From the NCBI GenBank assembly GCA_014905825.1, contig JACGCN010000014.1:1116001-1180000 (forward strand): 64,000 nucleotides of DNA, given 5' to 3'. Origin of the DNA: Lyophyllum atratum (taxonomy: Eukaryota > Basidiomycota > Agaricomycetes > Agaricales > Lyophyllaceae). The notes below the pieces were generated by a model. The model saw only the letters and a list, made by a program, of their open reading frames with translations, did no database searches and had not been told where the DNA came from. Below, piece by piece: positions 32,925 to 44,999 of the stretch. Made by a program: the position numbers and the translations under genes. Every line of letters starts with the position of its first letter. Position 1 is the first letter of the stretch.

Positions 32925-35057
32925 TCAAGGATACGAAGGAGCTGACTTCAGATACTCGAGGGCAGTACCGTTTGCCTCCCCCGTCAACGGATAGCCCTTC
33001 GAGATGAGCTGGAGCCGAGGCGAGGGAGAACTCTCCCAAGCAAGGAGCGTATCCTTCGGTGGGGCCCCTGGGCAGACCACAGCATTATAAGGACTTATCC
33101 CACCGTACGCGGCCTTGACTATCCCAGAACCAACCCATCCGCCGCTGAAAAGCAGCAGGAATGTCCAGCACATCACCACTGTGGCCGAAACAACGAGGGG
33201 GACGAAGCCTAGAGCGTAATAGGACTTGTAGCAGGAGCCCAACAAGCCCCCGGTGCTCAAGACCTCGATAGGAGCCGCCTGTAGGGCCGCCCAACCATTA
33301 TAGCTGAGACTCCCCAGGAAGTACGATCCCCCAACTTGGCCAACCCATTTCGTCAGGAGAGCGGGGCTGATGTTGACGTAGTCGAAGCCGTCATCGAGGA
33401 GAGTCAAAGCGGCATATCTCTTCGCATTGAATGAACCACTGGCGGCCAAAATTATATCGCCGATCGACGAGATGGCATTACCGGCGGTGCCTTGACCAAG
33501 GTGTGACTCCGCAAGCCCTAAGTTCCCCTGAAGAATAAAGTGGGTCGTCGGTGAAGCTGGGTTATCGCTCAGGGTGAAACGTTCGTATGGAACGAAGTTG
33601 TTGAACTTGGTAGTGTCGTTCCCAACGTTCTGTGGGTCCCAATATTCGGCAAAAATATGGGTGAGATCACTCGGGAGGTGGGTGATGTTTAGGGTGACGT
33701 TGCGAGATGCGTCAACTTGAACAGTGGCGGCGACCATATTGACCTGTGTCGCCGTAGCGCAGACCATTCTTTCAAAGGCGTGGCCGGTTGACCCATCCCC
33801 CGAACGTGTTCCACCCATGCCAATCAGTGAGCACATAGTTCCAGCGCCCCGGCCCGAAGGCTTGTTGCCTCCCGCCGGTATACCCAACTGCTTCTGCAAG
33901 GCCTCCGTACAATTCCCCATGAACTCTGCTTCCCAGTCCGGACCACCATACCCGATCTCTGGTAAATTGTGGCTATTGACGTTCGCCGCGCTTGATAGTG
34001 GCAGGTTGGACGCGTTGATTGACTTTAGGTATCCGTTCGAGTTGAGGGTCGAAGTGTTAAAGAAGGGAAGAAGGTATGCGCGGATGTCGTCCACCGTCTT
34101 GTTGAGAACACCTTCTAAATATGTCGGGCCTGCGTACTGCCTCCAATTCGCATCGGTCGCTGTTCCGTTAGTGCGAAAGTACTCATAGGCCATGCTGAAA
34201 CTGCCGGCCGCCTCAACAGCAAAAACACCCAAGGTCATACAACCAACATCCACCTCTACGGCCATAGTTTTGGCAAGGTCAACCTTGGTGTTCGGCGAAA
34301 GCTGAGGTGCGCCAAGGACCATCCTAACGCCCGTAGCGTGTGGCTCGATAGCGAGGCCCCTTTCGATGAGAGGTCTCACAACTCGTTGCGTAGTAGGCCC
34401 GACATAGAATGAGTTTAGATCGAAGACTGCTTCGCCTGGATAACCGTGATGAGCTAGTTCACGAGGCATCAGAGCATCGCTGTCGGTCAAGTTCAGGGCG
34501 TTGAAGAGCTGCTGGTCAGCGTAGGTTCCGTTATGCCACGCGGTGCAATTGTATTCGAAAACATCGTCGACAAAATGAACCAGGGAACTGGAGTCGCAGC
34601 GATACGCTTTGACCTTGGAAAGGTCAGTGCCATTGACCGCGTTCGCAAGGACAAGGTTCCGAGCATTATCGATGGAGTTAATGGATGCAGGAAAGTCGAC
34701 GGTATTCGGTCCAGGCACGGAGCAGGCGTAAAAGCCGAGGAAACCTATGTCGCTGAGGGAAACGAATATTGCATAAGATACTGAGAGGAAAAGTATGAGG
34801 ATGAGGTTGGTGGGAGGTGTGGGATCAGTCTGGTTGCGTCGGATCCGGTTGAAGATCCACTTTATGGTGGAAGTGGTGGCGCTAGAGGCTCCAGCAATTC
34901 GATTGAGGGTGTCATGGGTGGCGATGGACGAAACGCGAGGAGCTGTCGCGAGGATTAGGACGCCAATGATCGCTAGGCCGCTATACGCGAGGATCTGGAT
35001 AGCAACGCGGAGGATGAAGGTTATCTGCCCGATGGTGAGGGAAGAGGATATGATCAT
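32925..35057 (-). CDS. Large glycosylated membrane protein, tandem copy 2
   Basis: Single-exon gene, 710 residues, clear paralogue of 29702-31792. Both begin MIISSS-T-GQITFILRVAIQIL and share TMAVEVDVGCMTLGV, the FFNTSTL and CATATQVNMV stretches, and a tail with VVCPGAPPKDTLLAWE and KGYPLTG. The central ectodomain is more diverged than the two ends. Several N-x-S/T sites. No known domain recognised; a surface or vacuolar membrane protein is the most that can be inferred. No lesions. Confidence 0.85.
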   Translation of the reverse strand: MIISSSLTIGQITFILRVAIQILAYSGLAIIGVLILATAPRVSSIATHDTLNRIAGASSATTSTIKWIFNRIRRNQTDPTPPTNLILILFLSVSYAIFVSLSDIGFLGFYACSVPGPNTVDFPASINSIDNARNLVLANAVNGTDLSKVKAYRCDSSSLVHFVDDVFEYNCTAWHNGTYADQQLFNALNLTDSDALMPRELAHHGYPGEAVFDLNSFYVGPTTQRVVRPLIERGLAIEPHATGVRMVLGAPQLSPNTKVDLAKTMAVEVDVGCMTLGVFAVEAAGSFSMAYEYFRTNGTATDANWRQYAGPTYLEGVLNKTVDDIRAYLLPFFNTSTLNSNGYLKSINASNLPLSSAANVNSHNLPEIGYGGPDWEAEFMGNCTEALQKQLGIPAGGNKPSGRGAGTMCSLIGMGGTRSGDGSTGHAFERMVCATATQVNMVAATVQVDASRNVTLNITHLPSDLTHIFAEYWDPQNVGNDTTKFNNFVPYERFTLSDNPASPTTHFILQGNLGLAESHLGQGTAGNAISSIGDIILAASGSFNAKRYAALTLLDDGFDYVNISPALLTKWVGQVGGSYFLGSLSYNGWAALQAAPIEVLSTGGLLGSCYKSYYALGFVPLVVSATVVMCWTFLLLFSGGWVGSGIVKAAYGGISPYNAVVCPGAPPKDTLLAWESSPSPRLQLISKGYPLTGEANGTALEYLKSAPSYP

Positions 35058-36925
35058 GACTGGAATGGAAGCGGGGAGAGGTGACCGGTGAGGACCTCAG
35101 TAGGCGAGAAAGCAAAAGCGTTGGAGGAAGTGATTATGGTGCGTTAATTGTTAAAACGTGAAAAGAGTGTGAATGGTGTGAATCAGAACGGGGAGCCAAG
35201 CCGTAAGTAGAAGAGGGTCTCACATTTCTGGTGAGATGCATATCAGTTGCCATGTTTTTGACAGATCTGCGAGCCTTTGTTCGGGTCGAAGACTAAAAAA
35301 CTGCACGGGTCAATGTCCCGATTCCGCAGCCGGTTTTAGATTCGCTTGTTGCGATACATAATCGCTTGGTTTTAGAGTTGCAACCTGACGATCCGTTTGT
35401 CGTATGTAATGAACATGATCTGAGTGCTGCGTGGGATTTTCGAGATGATTCCCGATGAGAAGAGATGACCGAGAGAGTCGAATAATACTCATCCTCTTCT
35501 GTCAGTGATGTAACTACACTGCGCTGTGAGATTCGGCTCTGGTGATAAATGCGAATGGGGAACAAGCCAGGGTTCTGAGGAGATTTTCATCAGTTCTCTC
35601 AAAACACGGTGAATCGAAGGTGAACATAAACCCATTTGGGGTTGTGAGAGGGCAAGTCTTCCGTCGAGGACGGATCGATAAATCAGCGCCACGGATCGCG
35701 ATTCGCGAAGGCTGCAACGTGGGACGTCGCTTTTTTTCGCCATGCCTGAATCTGTTTTCCGCGGAATCAGATCTGAGCTTAGAGTCTGCCAACACAAACA
35801 TGAGTCCCCTGTGCGAATTTCCATTCGTGAGGCTGTGATCAACGAGGCCGAGAGGCTATTTCGCGTTCAACGTCGAAGTTGAAACTGTACGTTGCTGATG
35901 TAAGTATGGCCAACACCAGCAATCAAAAGCAAATAACGCGTCTACCTCCTTGACTTGAAACAGCCAACATAATGAGAACGAAAACTATCTAGATCCCCAT
36001 CCTCCGAGACCCTTGTTCACAGCAGCTTCAAGGCGCATTCCCTGTTACTTCTCAGTCCAAGGTTAGGCTCACTATCTTATCTAATCTTACCGCTGCACAC
36101 CCGTAACTCTTGAGGCCTTGAGGCTTCGGGGGCTCGGTTTCCTTTTCAAACAGAACAGGCGGAAGCACATTAGTTCACTTCAACTCCTATGCTCTTCCGA
36201 GCTTGAATGTTCTCTTGCACTCTCCACCAATTTAGAAGCGATTCGGTTCTCTGCCTACGGTCTGTTCATCGAAGCTCAGCGTTCCGCCTCGCGTCATCAT
36301 CTGCCAGTGACCCGGACCCGCGCTATAAGGCACAGCACGGTGATATTCAATCAAATTTTACTCAGCTGGTCTTTTACTGTAGTGGCTTTTTTGGGCGTGC
36401 TTAATTATGGACTAAGGGACTCTTACGATTGGCTCAACGGCGTGGCAATGACCTCCGGTTCGATATGTTATTGCTACCGTTCCGGACTATTGGAACGCTT
36501 ATAGTGCTTTGAAGTCTTTGCACCATTCCGCACGGCCGTAGGACCACCTCTATCTCACGGCTCATGAACATTCGCAGAGTCTCACTGCTCCGAGACGCAT
36601 TGTGATTCACCCTTGGGGTCTTGCAACGAGACGTGTGGCTCCAGCCATCGCAACATGATGAACTATCCTGTTCATGTGCTATGGTTGACGTGTTTCACGT
36701 CGCTCTCCTTCACAGGCATTGGCTAGTAGGGCGCCGAGATCCAGACGCACAGGCCGTGTCAGGTTCCTTTCAATAATCAGGAAACGAGACCACTATCATG
36801 CGACTTTTGCCTAGAACAGGTGCCCGACATGCGAGGACTGTAGACGGAACACTGACACAACCTCATTGCAGCTACGTCGCGACTTGCGGTGGCAGCCGGT
36901 CTGTACCCTGTGTGCTACGAGTTGA
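35058..36925. other. Long non-coding stretch
   Basis: About 1.9 kb. The frames present (longest about 128 residues at 36118-36504) lack splice-supported extensions or recognisable sequence. No repeats or transposon termini seen. Confidence 0.4.
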
Positions 36926-37612
36926 ATGAAGGACGTCGTGCATGGCGACCCAGATCCTCTTGGACCCGGAGGATTTCGTACAAGGGAACTCATTGTGGAT
37001 AAATTGGTATGCATAAAGGCGGTACGTGTCTATGACCACGACCAGGTTGAGCCTATTCTCAAGGTCCGCTTCCATCACTCCTTTGAAATATATTGCTCTC
37101 ATGCTTATATTCTCACAGAACTTTTCGCGAGACAACTATCGCATCCAAATGTAATGCCGCCATCGGAATCAAGCCTGCGTTATCTTCCCATGGATGGCGG
37201 AGGGAGATATCACGAAGTACCTCAGACACAGACCCGAGGTGACTGCCAACCCACTGGTAAGTATGATATACCTTGAGTTTAATGACGCATACAACAACAC
37301 CCCTATCCACGAATATCTAAAGGGGGTATGCATGGCTACCTCTTCTCGACCTTCGTTCTTTTTCTTGACATGTGGTCTTCGCAGGCAAATGTACCCGTTG
37401 ATGACTCGGGAAGAGCCCAAGCTGGCAGATTTCGGCATGTTCTCTGTATCTGACTCCAATATACCAGCTTGGACAAGTCACTCGATGGTGGCTTCGCAAG
37501 GGGGTTAAGTCCGATGGCAGGCACCTGAGTTAATCAACCCAGGAAAGGACGAGGAAGTGAAGAACAGTGTCAAAAATGACGTGTATGCCTTATTCTGTGT
37601 GTCGTACTAGGT
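36926..37612 (+). pseudogene. Protein kinase pseudogene
   Basis: Scattered pieces of a eukaryotic kinase domain in order but in different frames. DPLGPGGF resembles the Gly-rich loop; CIKAVRVYDHDQVEP carries the ATP-binding lysine; RQLSHPNVMP is the alpha-C/beta-4 region; FPWMAEGDITKYLRHR is the hinge/alpha-D; YLKGV is a broken catalytic-loop approach; LADFGMFSVSDS is the DFG segment; RWQAPELINPGKDEEV is the APE segment; NDVYALFCVSY is subdomain IX. Between them lie in-frame stops, shifts and no intact HRD loop. The style fits Agaricomycete TKL-like kinases. The C-terminal lobe beyond 37612 is missing. Confidence 0.75.
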
Positions 37613-38417
37613 ATGTTTTATGATTTGTCGCGATTTTCCTCCTACACCCCCACCTCTGTGCTCGGCGTCGGCGGCGCGCTATTGGAGGGCATGACCCATT
37701 GCTGTACGGTGATACATCCGCGCGACGTTCGCGTCTATAAACCAACCTTGTGAAGAGCAATGATACCTTGGAGTAGGGTTTCGAACTGTATCTTGTTCAG
37801 CGCTGGTCTCATCCCAAAGGCTAGATCGTGCAGTTGAGATAGATGACAGAGAAGACCAAGAATGATGCTGTGCCATCCAACAGGCCTGGTACAACGGAAA
37901 GACAATCTCACACTTTGCTCTCTATACACCGTCAGAAACCACAACACCCTTGTAAAAGTCCGCGTGATAAAAGAACGTAAGATGGCGTATCCATGTAATA
38001 GATGCAATAAATGGCAATCACGGTACGATGCAATATGTAAATCCGAGGCATGAGGAAGGAACAGGGGTACGTATGAGGTATAGCTGTATGCACAGGCAAA
38101 TCCAAATGGGAAGACAAGAAGCATGAACGAAAAAAGGGCGTAGCGATGCGGGGAGGCAAAATCAAAGAGAGAGAGTACATTCTATTCCAAAGACGAAAAT
38201 TCCATTCCGAAAAACAGTGTAGTAATGGGGTAGTGCAAGTGATCATGATGAATCTTGAAGGAGTGTTACAAGCGTTGCGCAAATGAAGGATATATATCGA
38301 GAGTCCTGACAAAGACGAAGACGCAGAAATGAAAAAGATGAAATAAAGGAGCGGTTCTCCAGGTATAAAAAGAGATGGATGGTATCACAAACGATCAAAG
38401 ACCAAAACTCACGCGCA
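37613..38417. other. Intergenic region
   Basis: About 800 bp, A/T-rich towards 38,300, downstream of the disordered-protein gene. No coding signal. Confidence 0.45.
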
Positions 38418-41402
38418 TCACAAAGCAATGCCAATACCGCGCCCCGACGCCGTCGCAGGAGGCCTCGTCACATTCGACGGCACCCTCATCCGGCTAGCCG
38501 ACCCCGTACTCCGATACACCATCCCCGTACCCGTCCTCGGCTTCGGGCGCTCAACCGGTGTCGTGGGGGTCTTCGGAGTAGGCGGCAGCGCCCCCAGCGG
38601 CATAGGCGAAAGCGAACGCGACGCATACCCCCTTACCCCCGGCACAGGCACCGCAGGCCGATCTCCCAGGCTCCCCGATCGCGGGAGGAGACCCGGCGAC
38701 GGTGATGGCCGGGGCAACATTCTGGGTGATGGAGACGGCAAAGCAGACATAGAAGCAGGCTTGAGAAGTGGGACCTGCGCCAGCCTCAACGGTCTCGGCG
38801 TACTCATCATCGTCGGTGCCGGCGTGCTCTTCATATTCATCGGCACAGGCGTAGTCGTCGCACGTGCAGCATTCTCCTGACTCCCACTCGTGCTCGTCCG
38901 GGAACGCACGGCCGAACCCGCAGAAGAGCCCGAAACCGTGCGGGTGCGCGACTCCGGGAACGCAAAGCTCCTCATGCTCGGGCCCGTGCTCTTGGACAGC
39001 GAGCCTCCCTGCGCTTGCGAGACATTGAGCCCTCCCAGATTGGTCGACCCGGGGGACCGGCGCAGCGCAGGCGGCAACGGCGGGAGCGACTTTTCCCTCT
39101 TCAGCTGTGCCCCCTTCACACCCGCCGCCTCCTCCACCTCACAATCCAGCGGCGTAATCGGCAACGGGATGCTCAACGTGCTCGCCGTCGACGGGGACGG
39201 CGTCAAATTCGTCGTGCTCCCGTTATACGAAAGATGGTGCACCGACAGCCCCAATCCTTCCTCCTCCTCCCCCTCCGGTATCATGTCCCCCCTCCCACCG
39301 CCGGCACTCGACCCGGTGCTCGCCACGCTCGTTCTAGTGCTCCCACTCCCACTCCGCTTCTTCCCCCCCTTCCCCGGCGTCCACGATGTCGGAGGTCCCC
39401 CAACACGTCCCTTGGAACCCCCAGACGAAGGAAGCGAGTTCGAGCTCCACCTCGTCGGCGTACGCGTCCCCGTCCGTCCTAGGCTGTGCGAAAGATGCAT
39501 ATCCTCGCTCTGTCCACCCCGAGTCCTGCGTGCCCCCCACTCATCCACCTCCTCTTCGTCGGCAAAGGCCCCTGCGAGCTGGCCGGAGGAGTACGAGCGC
39601 GAGAGCGGATGCGTGCGGGAGGTGGAAGACGTGGCGTGCGACATGGTGGAGTCCTTGCGACTCAGGGAGATGCGCGAGGTGGAGCGGGAGAGAGACATGG
39701 CGGAGGCGAGGGAGGAGCGGCGGGAGAGGGTGAGGGCGGAGAGGCGGCGGGTCAGAGCAGAAGGTGCATCTTCGTCTTCGCTGTGAATGAAGTATTAGTG
39801 GATAAGACAACACAGCTGAACAGTGGACGAACCTGTCACTCCATCCAAGGCCGGTCGTGAGCCCGATGCCGCCTTTCAGTAAGCGCCCATCTTTATGACG
39901 CGCCCTCCGCTCCATGGTGTCACGGGCATCTTTAAGAGGACCCTTGGCAGTCGTGGTATTCATGGTCAAGGTGGAGGCTGCACGGAGAGTGAGCAAAGAA
40001 CGAAAAGTTAATGGCAAAAAACATACCGAGGGAAGCCACACTTTCGCGTCCCGTAAAGGCGGGTTCCGCGATGAGCTTGGAGCGCGGAGAGAGCAGACCG
40101 TGGCGGACCATGAGATGCCTATAAAACATAAACATGCAGTAAAATCGCCGTGACTCGAAACACTCACGGTAATGGGGTATGCAGGTCCAAGCTCGAATCA
40201 CTCCCCTCGCTGTCACTGCCCTCCAACTGGCGTTCCAACCTCATAAGCCGTACCCTCTCTTCCTCCTCCCCACTCCATTCTTCGCGTGACAACGACTTTT
40301 GCCTAGCCTTTCCATGACGTGGCAGCGGCTGCCCGTACTCATCATGGTCGATCCAGGAGCGCGTATCGTCGTCGTCTTCGGCTTCGTCTTCCAGCTCGTC
40401 GTCTCCGTAGATACCGTACGGCGAATCTCCATAGCGTCGGTAGGGTGTCACATATGGCAGTTCGGACGATCTGTCACTTGTGCGCATGGTGGGGTCTGAG
40501 ACGCGGGGGTCTCTCCGTGTACTGCGAGCGCGGGTCACGCCTTCGCTGGCGCGTCGCTTGAGTTCTAGTCGTGGCGTCTTTCCCAAGGAGGACGCAGATG
40601 CTGACGATGAGACGCGTGAGCGCAGCACGGGTCGTGGTGTCTTTGACAACATGGCACCAATGTCGGGGCTGGGCGTAGACCGCAGGGGCTCATCTTTGTC
40701 CTCGTGAAAGAGCGTCCTACGAGGAGAGGCAGAGGGAGGAAAGGTCAAAGAGCGAGAGATGGGGCCTGTGAGGGCCTGGATGGTGTGTGGGTCGATAGGG
40801 TCAGCGAGAGAAAGAGTGTGTTTGCGAGGTGGGAGGGGAGTGCGCGGGGCGGGCATTGGGGGCAGGGCAGCGAGGATGTCGTCGTTGTCTGTGTCGGTTG
40901 GACCGTCGTCGTCATCTACGACGGCATCGAGAATGTCGCGGACGTCGATTTCAGAGATGCTCTCGTTGGCCTGGTGCCTGCGGGGAGTGGGCATGTGGCG
41001 TGGCACGGCGATGTCGAGCAGGGCGTCGTCGTCGGCTGCGTCTCTGAGGAAGTCTACGGGCTCCTCGGAAATGGAGAATGCGATAGGATGTGGGTGGGTT
41101 GCGGAGGTGGGGCTGTGGGGAGGCGAGGCGGTGGAGGGAGGCCTGCTGGAGTCGGAGGCGGTGGAGATGCGCGCTGAGCGTCGAGAGCGACCTGCGCTGA
41201 GGAGGAACATGGACTCATGGCCTGAGATACGGGATGGCCCAGGGACGGGGGGCAAAGGCGTCGAGGGTGGGCGTGACAGGGGCGGATTGGGACTGGTTGG
41301 GGTGAGGGGGATGTGGGTGGGCGGGGCGGGGAAGGACTCGATGAGCAGCGGGTCGAGGGGACGCATAGTTCGTTTGCAGGAAGACACCCCCTCATTGTCC
41401 AT
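38418..41402 (-). CDS. Ser/Pro-rich, largely disordered protein
   Basis: Four exons on the minus strand: 41402-40168, 40118-40027, 39977-39833, 39780-38418; 944 residues with consistent phases. ATG 41402 is chosen; ATG 41366 is an in-frame alternative with an equally good context. Nearly the whole protein is low-complexity Ser, Pro, Arg and acidic sequence with runs such as DDDD and EEEE. Two short segments around exons 2-3 look more ordered (LMVRHGLLSPRSKLI and TMERRARHKDGRLLKGGIGLTTGLGWSD). No catalytic domain. The many S-R and S-x-R sites suggest a phosphoregulated scaffold, but function is unknown. Confidence 0.75.
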
Positions 41403-43768
41403 AATAACCAGTGGGAGAATGAAAAAAGGCCCACACGAAGAAGAACCCAATCACCATATCACGTAAGCACTTCTCCACCCCCGGCTCAACCCCGATCGTT
41501 CTCAACGTCCACTGCTATTCGCTTTTTCTATGCCCGCTAGACGCCATCGATAACTTCATCTTTCATATCCAATCATTAAAGATAGCGATATCCATCTCAC
41601 TGTCGTCTCGACAACAACATACACATCTCCTCATCTTTCTAACTCACTGGGTCTTCCTTCTTTGATAAACCTGTCACCATGAATATCGTACACAGAAGGG
41701 TCTGAACAACGATACCCTTAAATGTCTGATCAGGACATGTTACTCATTCCAGACTCGTTGCACCACACTGATCCGTAGGTCACCAGCCCCTCCTACGCCC
41801 TGATTGGTGGGCTTGCACAATTACAGCCTCCTCCTTCCCACACACTCCGCAAGAAAACATACCCATGACCCCAGCGTCTCCTCCACTCCATGTGCTCTTC
41901 CACCCTTGCAAGCCCGAGAAACGGCCACACTCACCGACCGCACAGCCCGCGAGAACCGCAGCACACCTCAAAAGAAGAAAACTTACTCAAACGAACCATC
42001 GGAGCCCCCGATCCTCCGTGACCCGCTGGGTCTTCCACACCTTTTCTTCTACCGCGAGCATTGCCGCAGCTGGAGCCAGCCCCGTCCCTGAACCACCTCG
42101 TTTTATTGTTTTTCATCGTCAGCCGGATGACGTCGTCTGCACCCACGCACAGGTCGCAAGCGCCCACGAGGCGCCCGTTGAGTCTTGACGGTGACTGACC
42201 CGACATTTTTCTTCAGATTCAACGGCGAGACCGGGTAAGACGAGCCTCAGCTCGTTGCTGCCACCTTCGACCTGCGTCGTCACAACTGTCATGACACATC
42301 CAAACTCAGGTTCGGCGTCCTCGGACCGTTACCTACAACCACTCCTTTGAGTCTCGTCGTCACCTATCCAACACCTCAGCTGTGCCTCCCCAGCCCTATA
42401 AGGCGCCTTGCGATTGCCTTTACATCCCGGCGTGATTGATGTTTCGACCATCGCCCGAATTTGCTCCCACTCCCGTCGTCTAACCGAGGTGAAATTACGA
42501 CGAAACCTTTACTGTCCCCAATCGAGCCCGCCTAGCAAGAGGAATTCATGGTAAGTCCAGAACCGTGTCGGAGACAACGCTACACCTAAAACCAGGCCCA
42601 TCCCCAGGCTGCTCTTCCAGTTTCCAGTTTCTCCTCCCACCGAATGGACGACCTTCCAGTGACGTCGACTGCAGTCGTTCACCAGCAGGGACGTTCTTCT
42701 CAGCCAGATAGGCCCGCTTTCCCGACTACCCCGGTGCACCACACCCCATCATGACCGCCCCGACCCGATTCATACACGTCTATCACAACCCCTGCCGACA
42801 CCCTCAACTACGGCTATCCAAGCTATCTCGTACTGGTGAGCGTACGGACGATCATTTGCTGCGAACATCATGTCCATCCACGACGGATAAATATGGTCGA
42901 GCAGTTACACCTTGAACCCCTCGTCGAGTTATCCCCAGCACTGCCCAAGCTCCTCATCGAGCCCAGATCCTTTGCTATATGACCATTATGGTCCGTACTC
43001 TGCACCATTCTCCTGTCGCTCTCTCGTGACTCTACCAGGGCAGCCCAATTCTATTCGGGTGGTGATAGAAGGCGTACTCCAAAAAAATGATTTTGGAAAC
43101 ATCGCCTAGTCAAGAACAGCGTTTAGGAATCGCTAGTCCGCTCGTTGTAAGGTCACTGCCCTCGAGCGTCACGCTATCGCTCATATAATGGTAAAGTTCA
43201 CCTCGCACGCTTTCGATTTGCAGAGTCTGATATTCTCGCACACAGGACGCAACACCTCCGCCATCCGCATATCGTCTCATCGTGAACGCGTGCGCCATGC
43301 CGGTTAAGCTTCAGCGAAATTGAGTGCGAGCTTCTTTGGGCGGTAAGCGGACGCATGTCACCTTAAAGCGTCTCAATCTTCAAGACCTCTGTGTGACGGC
43401 TGACGCCACCTGGCTAAGTTTGAGGAAGCAGTGACTTCTGCGACCGTCGCGGGATAAACTTATGAAAATCTTCGTGTGCGTTTGTCTCCGATACGCAAGG
43501 TACCCAGACGGAACTCGACCCGCACAACCAGGGCACGCGCGCAAACCACCATCTATGTCAAAACAAGCTTCCGCTTTCCTTCGACCCCTCATGTCGAACC
43601 GAGTATCACGCCTTACCACCTTCTTTACGGAGCACATGTACAGTCGTGCGAGTATAAAAATATCTTCTCGACGTTCCCCGGATTTACCTCGCACTTGCCC
43701 TCCTTCTGTTTCCCGATCTTCACCACATGGCGCCACCTGATGACATCAATTCGAAGAACCACCCAACG
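41403..43768. other. Long intergenic region
   Basis: About 2.4 kb with no recognised gene apart from the weak small-gene candidate at 42548-42754. It is moderately C-rich around 41,800-42,600. Confidence 0.4.
42548..42754 (+). CDS. Possible small spliced gene, weak
   Basis: ATG 42548-42550 is followed directly by a consensus intron (GTAAGT..CTAAAACCAG, 42551-42595) and then 53 codons ending in TGA 42752-42754, giving 53 residues rich in Ser, Pro and His. The start-codon/intron layout resembles RPS17 in this window. There is no recognisable domain, and the match could be chance. Confidence 0.18.
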
Positions 43769-43776
43769 TATATAAG
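43769..43776 (+). promoter_or_regulatory. TATA box of the GH12 gene
   Basis: TATATAAG lies 44 bp upstream of the ATG at 43820. Confidence 0.6.
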
Positions 43777-43819
43777 GCAACAGACATATGGAATCAGCTC
43801 GAACACTCTCTGCTTTACG

Positions 43820-44999
43820 ATGCCCAATTTCTCGTCTCTCCTCTCGACTGCTCTCCTCATTACGACCTTCGCCGCTGCTCAGACCATCACCGGGCCCACC
43901 GCCTGCCTTGCTGCTGGCCAATACACCCTCTGCCAAAATCTTTGGGGCGCCAGTGCGTACCTCCACTCCTCGGCATCATTGACCGACACCTAATGAACAC
44001 ACAGGCTAGGGTGTGGGTAGCCAGAGTTCCACTCTCATCTCAGCATCATCGGGCGCTTGGTCAACCAACTACACCTGGGCCAACGGCCCGAATAGCGTCA
44101 AGAGCTGTGAGTTCCAATGTACTTTGGTCCTTCGTTGTCACCTCACGTTCGGCATATAAGACGCCAACTTGATTGCCAACAATGCCAAAGGCAAACAGGT
44201 ACTCATAAATCCTTCCGCTACTCTCAAAAATTCCAACTGAACCACATCTGTGTGCGCAGCTCCAGAATATCCAATCGGCGCCCACGACGTGGGTGTGGAA
44301 CTACCAATCACAGTCATCAGGCATCCGCGCCGACGTCGCGTAGGCTTTTCCTTTTCTCCAACTAAACGCGTCAAGGGCTAACACAACATGCCGCCCAGCT
44401 ACGATATCTGGACTGGCGTACCTTCCTCCGGGAACCCCGCATCCTCTGCATCATCCTTCGAAATGTCCGCCCTTCTCAACACATATCCCCGTCACATACT
44501 TACGCAAATTCCCCACAGCATGATTTGGCTATCCGGTCTTGGCGGGTACACCTATCCCTCACCGTACACATCACGCAAGGAAGATTGACGCCCCATCCTG
44601 CAGAATCCAACCTGTCGGCTCGCAGATCAAATCAGGTATCTCTATCGCAGGCCACACCTGGAATCTCTGGCGCGGGCCGAACCAGAACTGGCAGGTCCTG
44701 TCCTTCGTCAGTGCCTCCGGGGATATCAAGAACTTTTCCGCCGACCTTAACCTCTTCTTCAGTACGTTCCTGCCGCCTTTTCTCTTTCCCCGTGATGTTG
44801 CTGACCCCAGATGGCTTAGAATATCTCATCGCGAATCAGGGTGTTGCGGCGACCCAGGTCAGTTTTCTACTTACTCTTTGGTCTTCGTGTGCGCTCACAA
44901 AGGCGATGGTAGTTCGTGCAAGCTATCCAGGCTGGGACAGAGCCATTCACGGGAACTGCCAATTTGGTAACCTCTAGCTATAGCGTGTCTCTTCAGTGA
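43820..44999 (+). pseudogene. GH12 endoglucanase/xyloglucanase with one premature stop
   Basis: Secreted beta-1,4-glucan hydrolase. Nine exons: 43820-43952, 44005-44106, 44161-44198, 44260-44339, 44399-44464, 44519-44545, 44604-44761, 44811-44857, 44913-44999; 246 codons with the stop, the usual size. A signal peptide opens the protein. The nucleophile Glu is in SFEIMIWL and the acid/base Glu in AGTEPFTG; NLWG, WNYQS and HTWNLW are also visible. The single defect is TAG at 44007-44009, the second codon of exon 2, where family members have Ala or similar before GVGSQSSTL. No alternative acceptor keeps the frame open. It is either a nonsense allele or a base error. Confidence 0.85.

Noticed and set aside
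36118..36504. 128-residue plus-strand ORF
   Set aside because: No recognisable content, no splice-supported neighbours and random composition.
38428..39786. Long plus-strand ORFs opposite the disordered-protein gene
   Set aside because: They are antisense shadows of a G/C-rich low-complexity exon.
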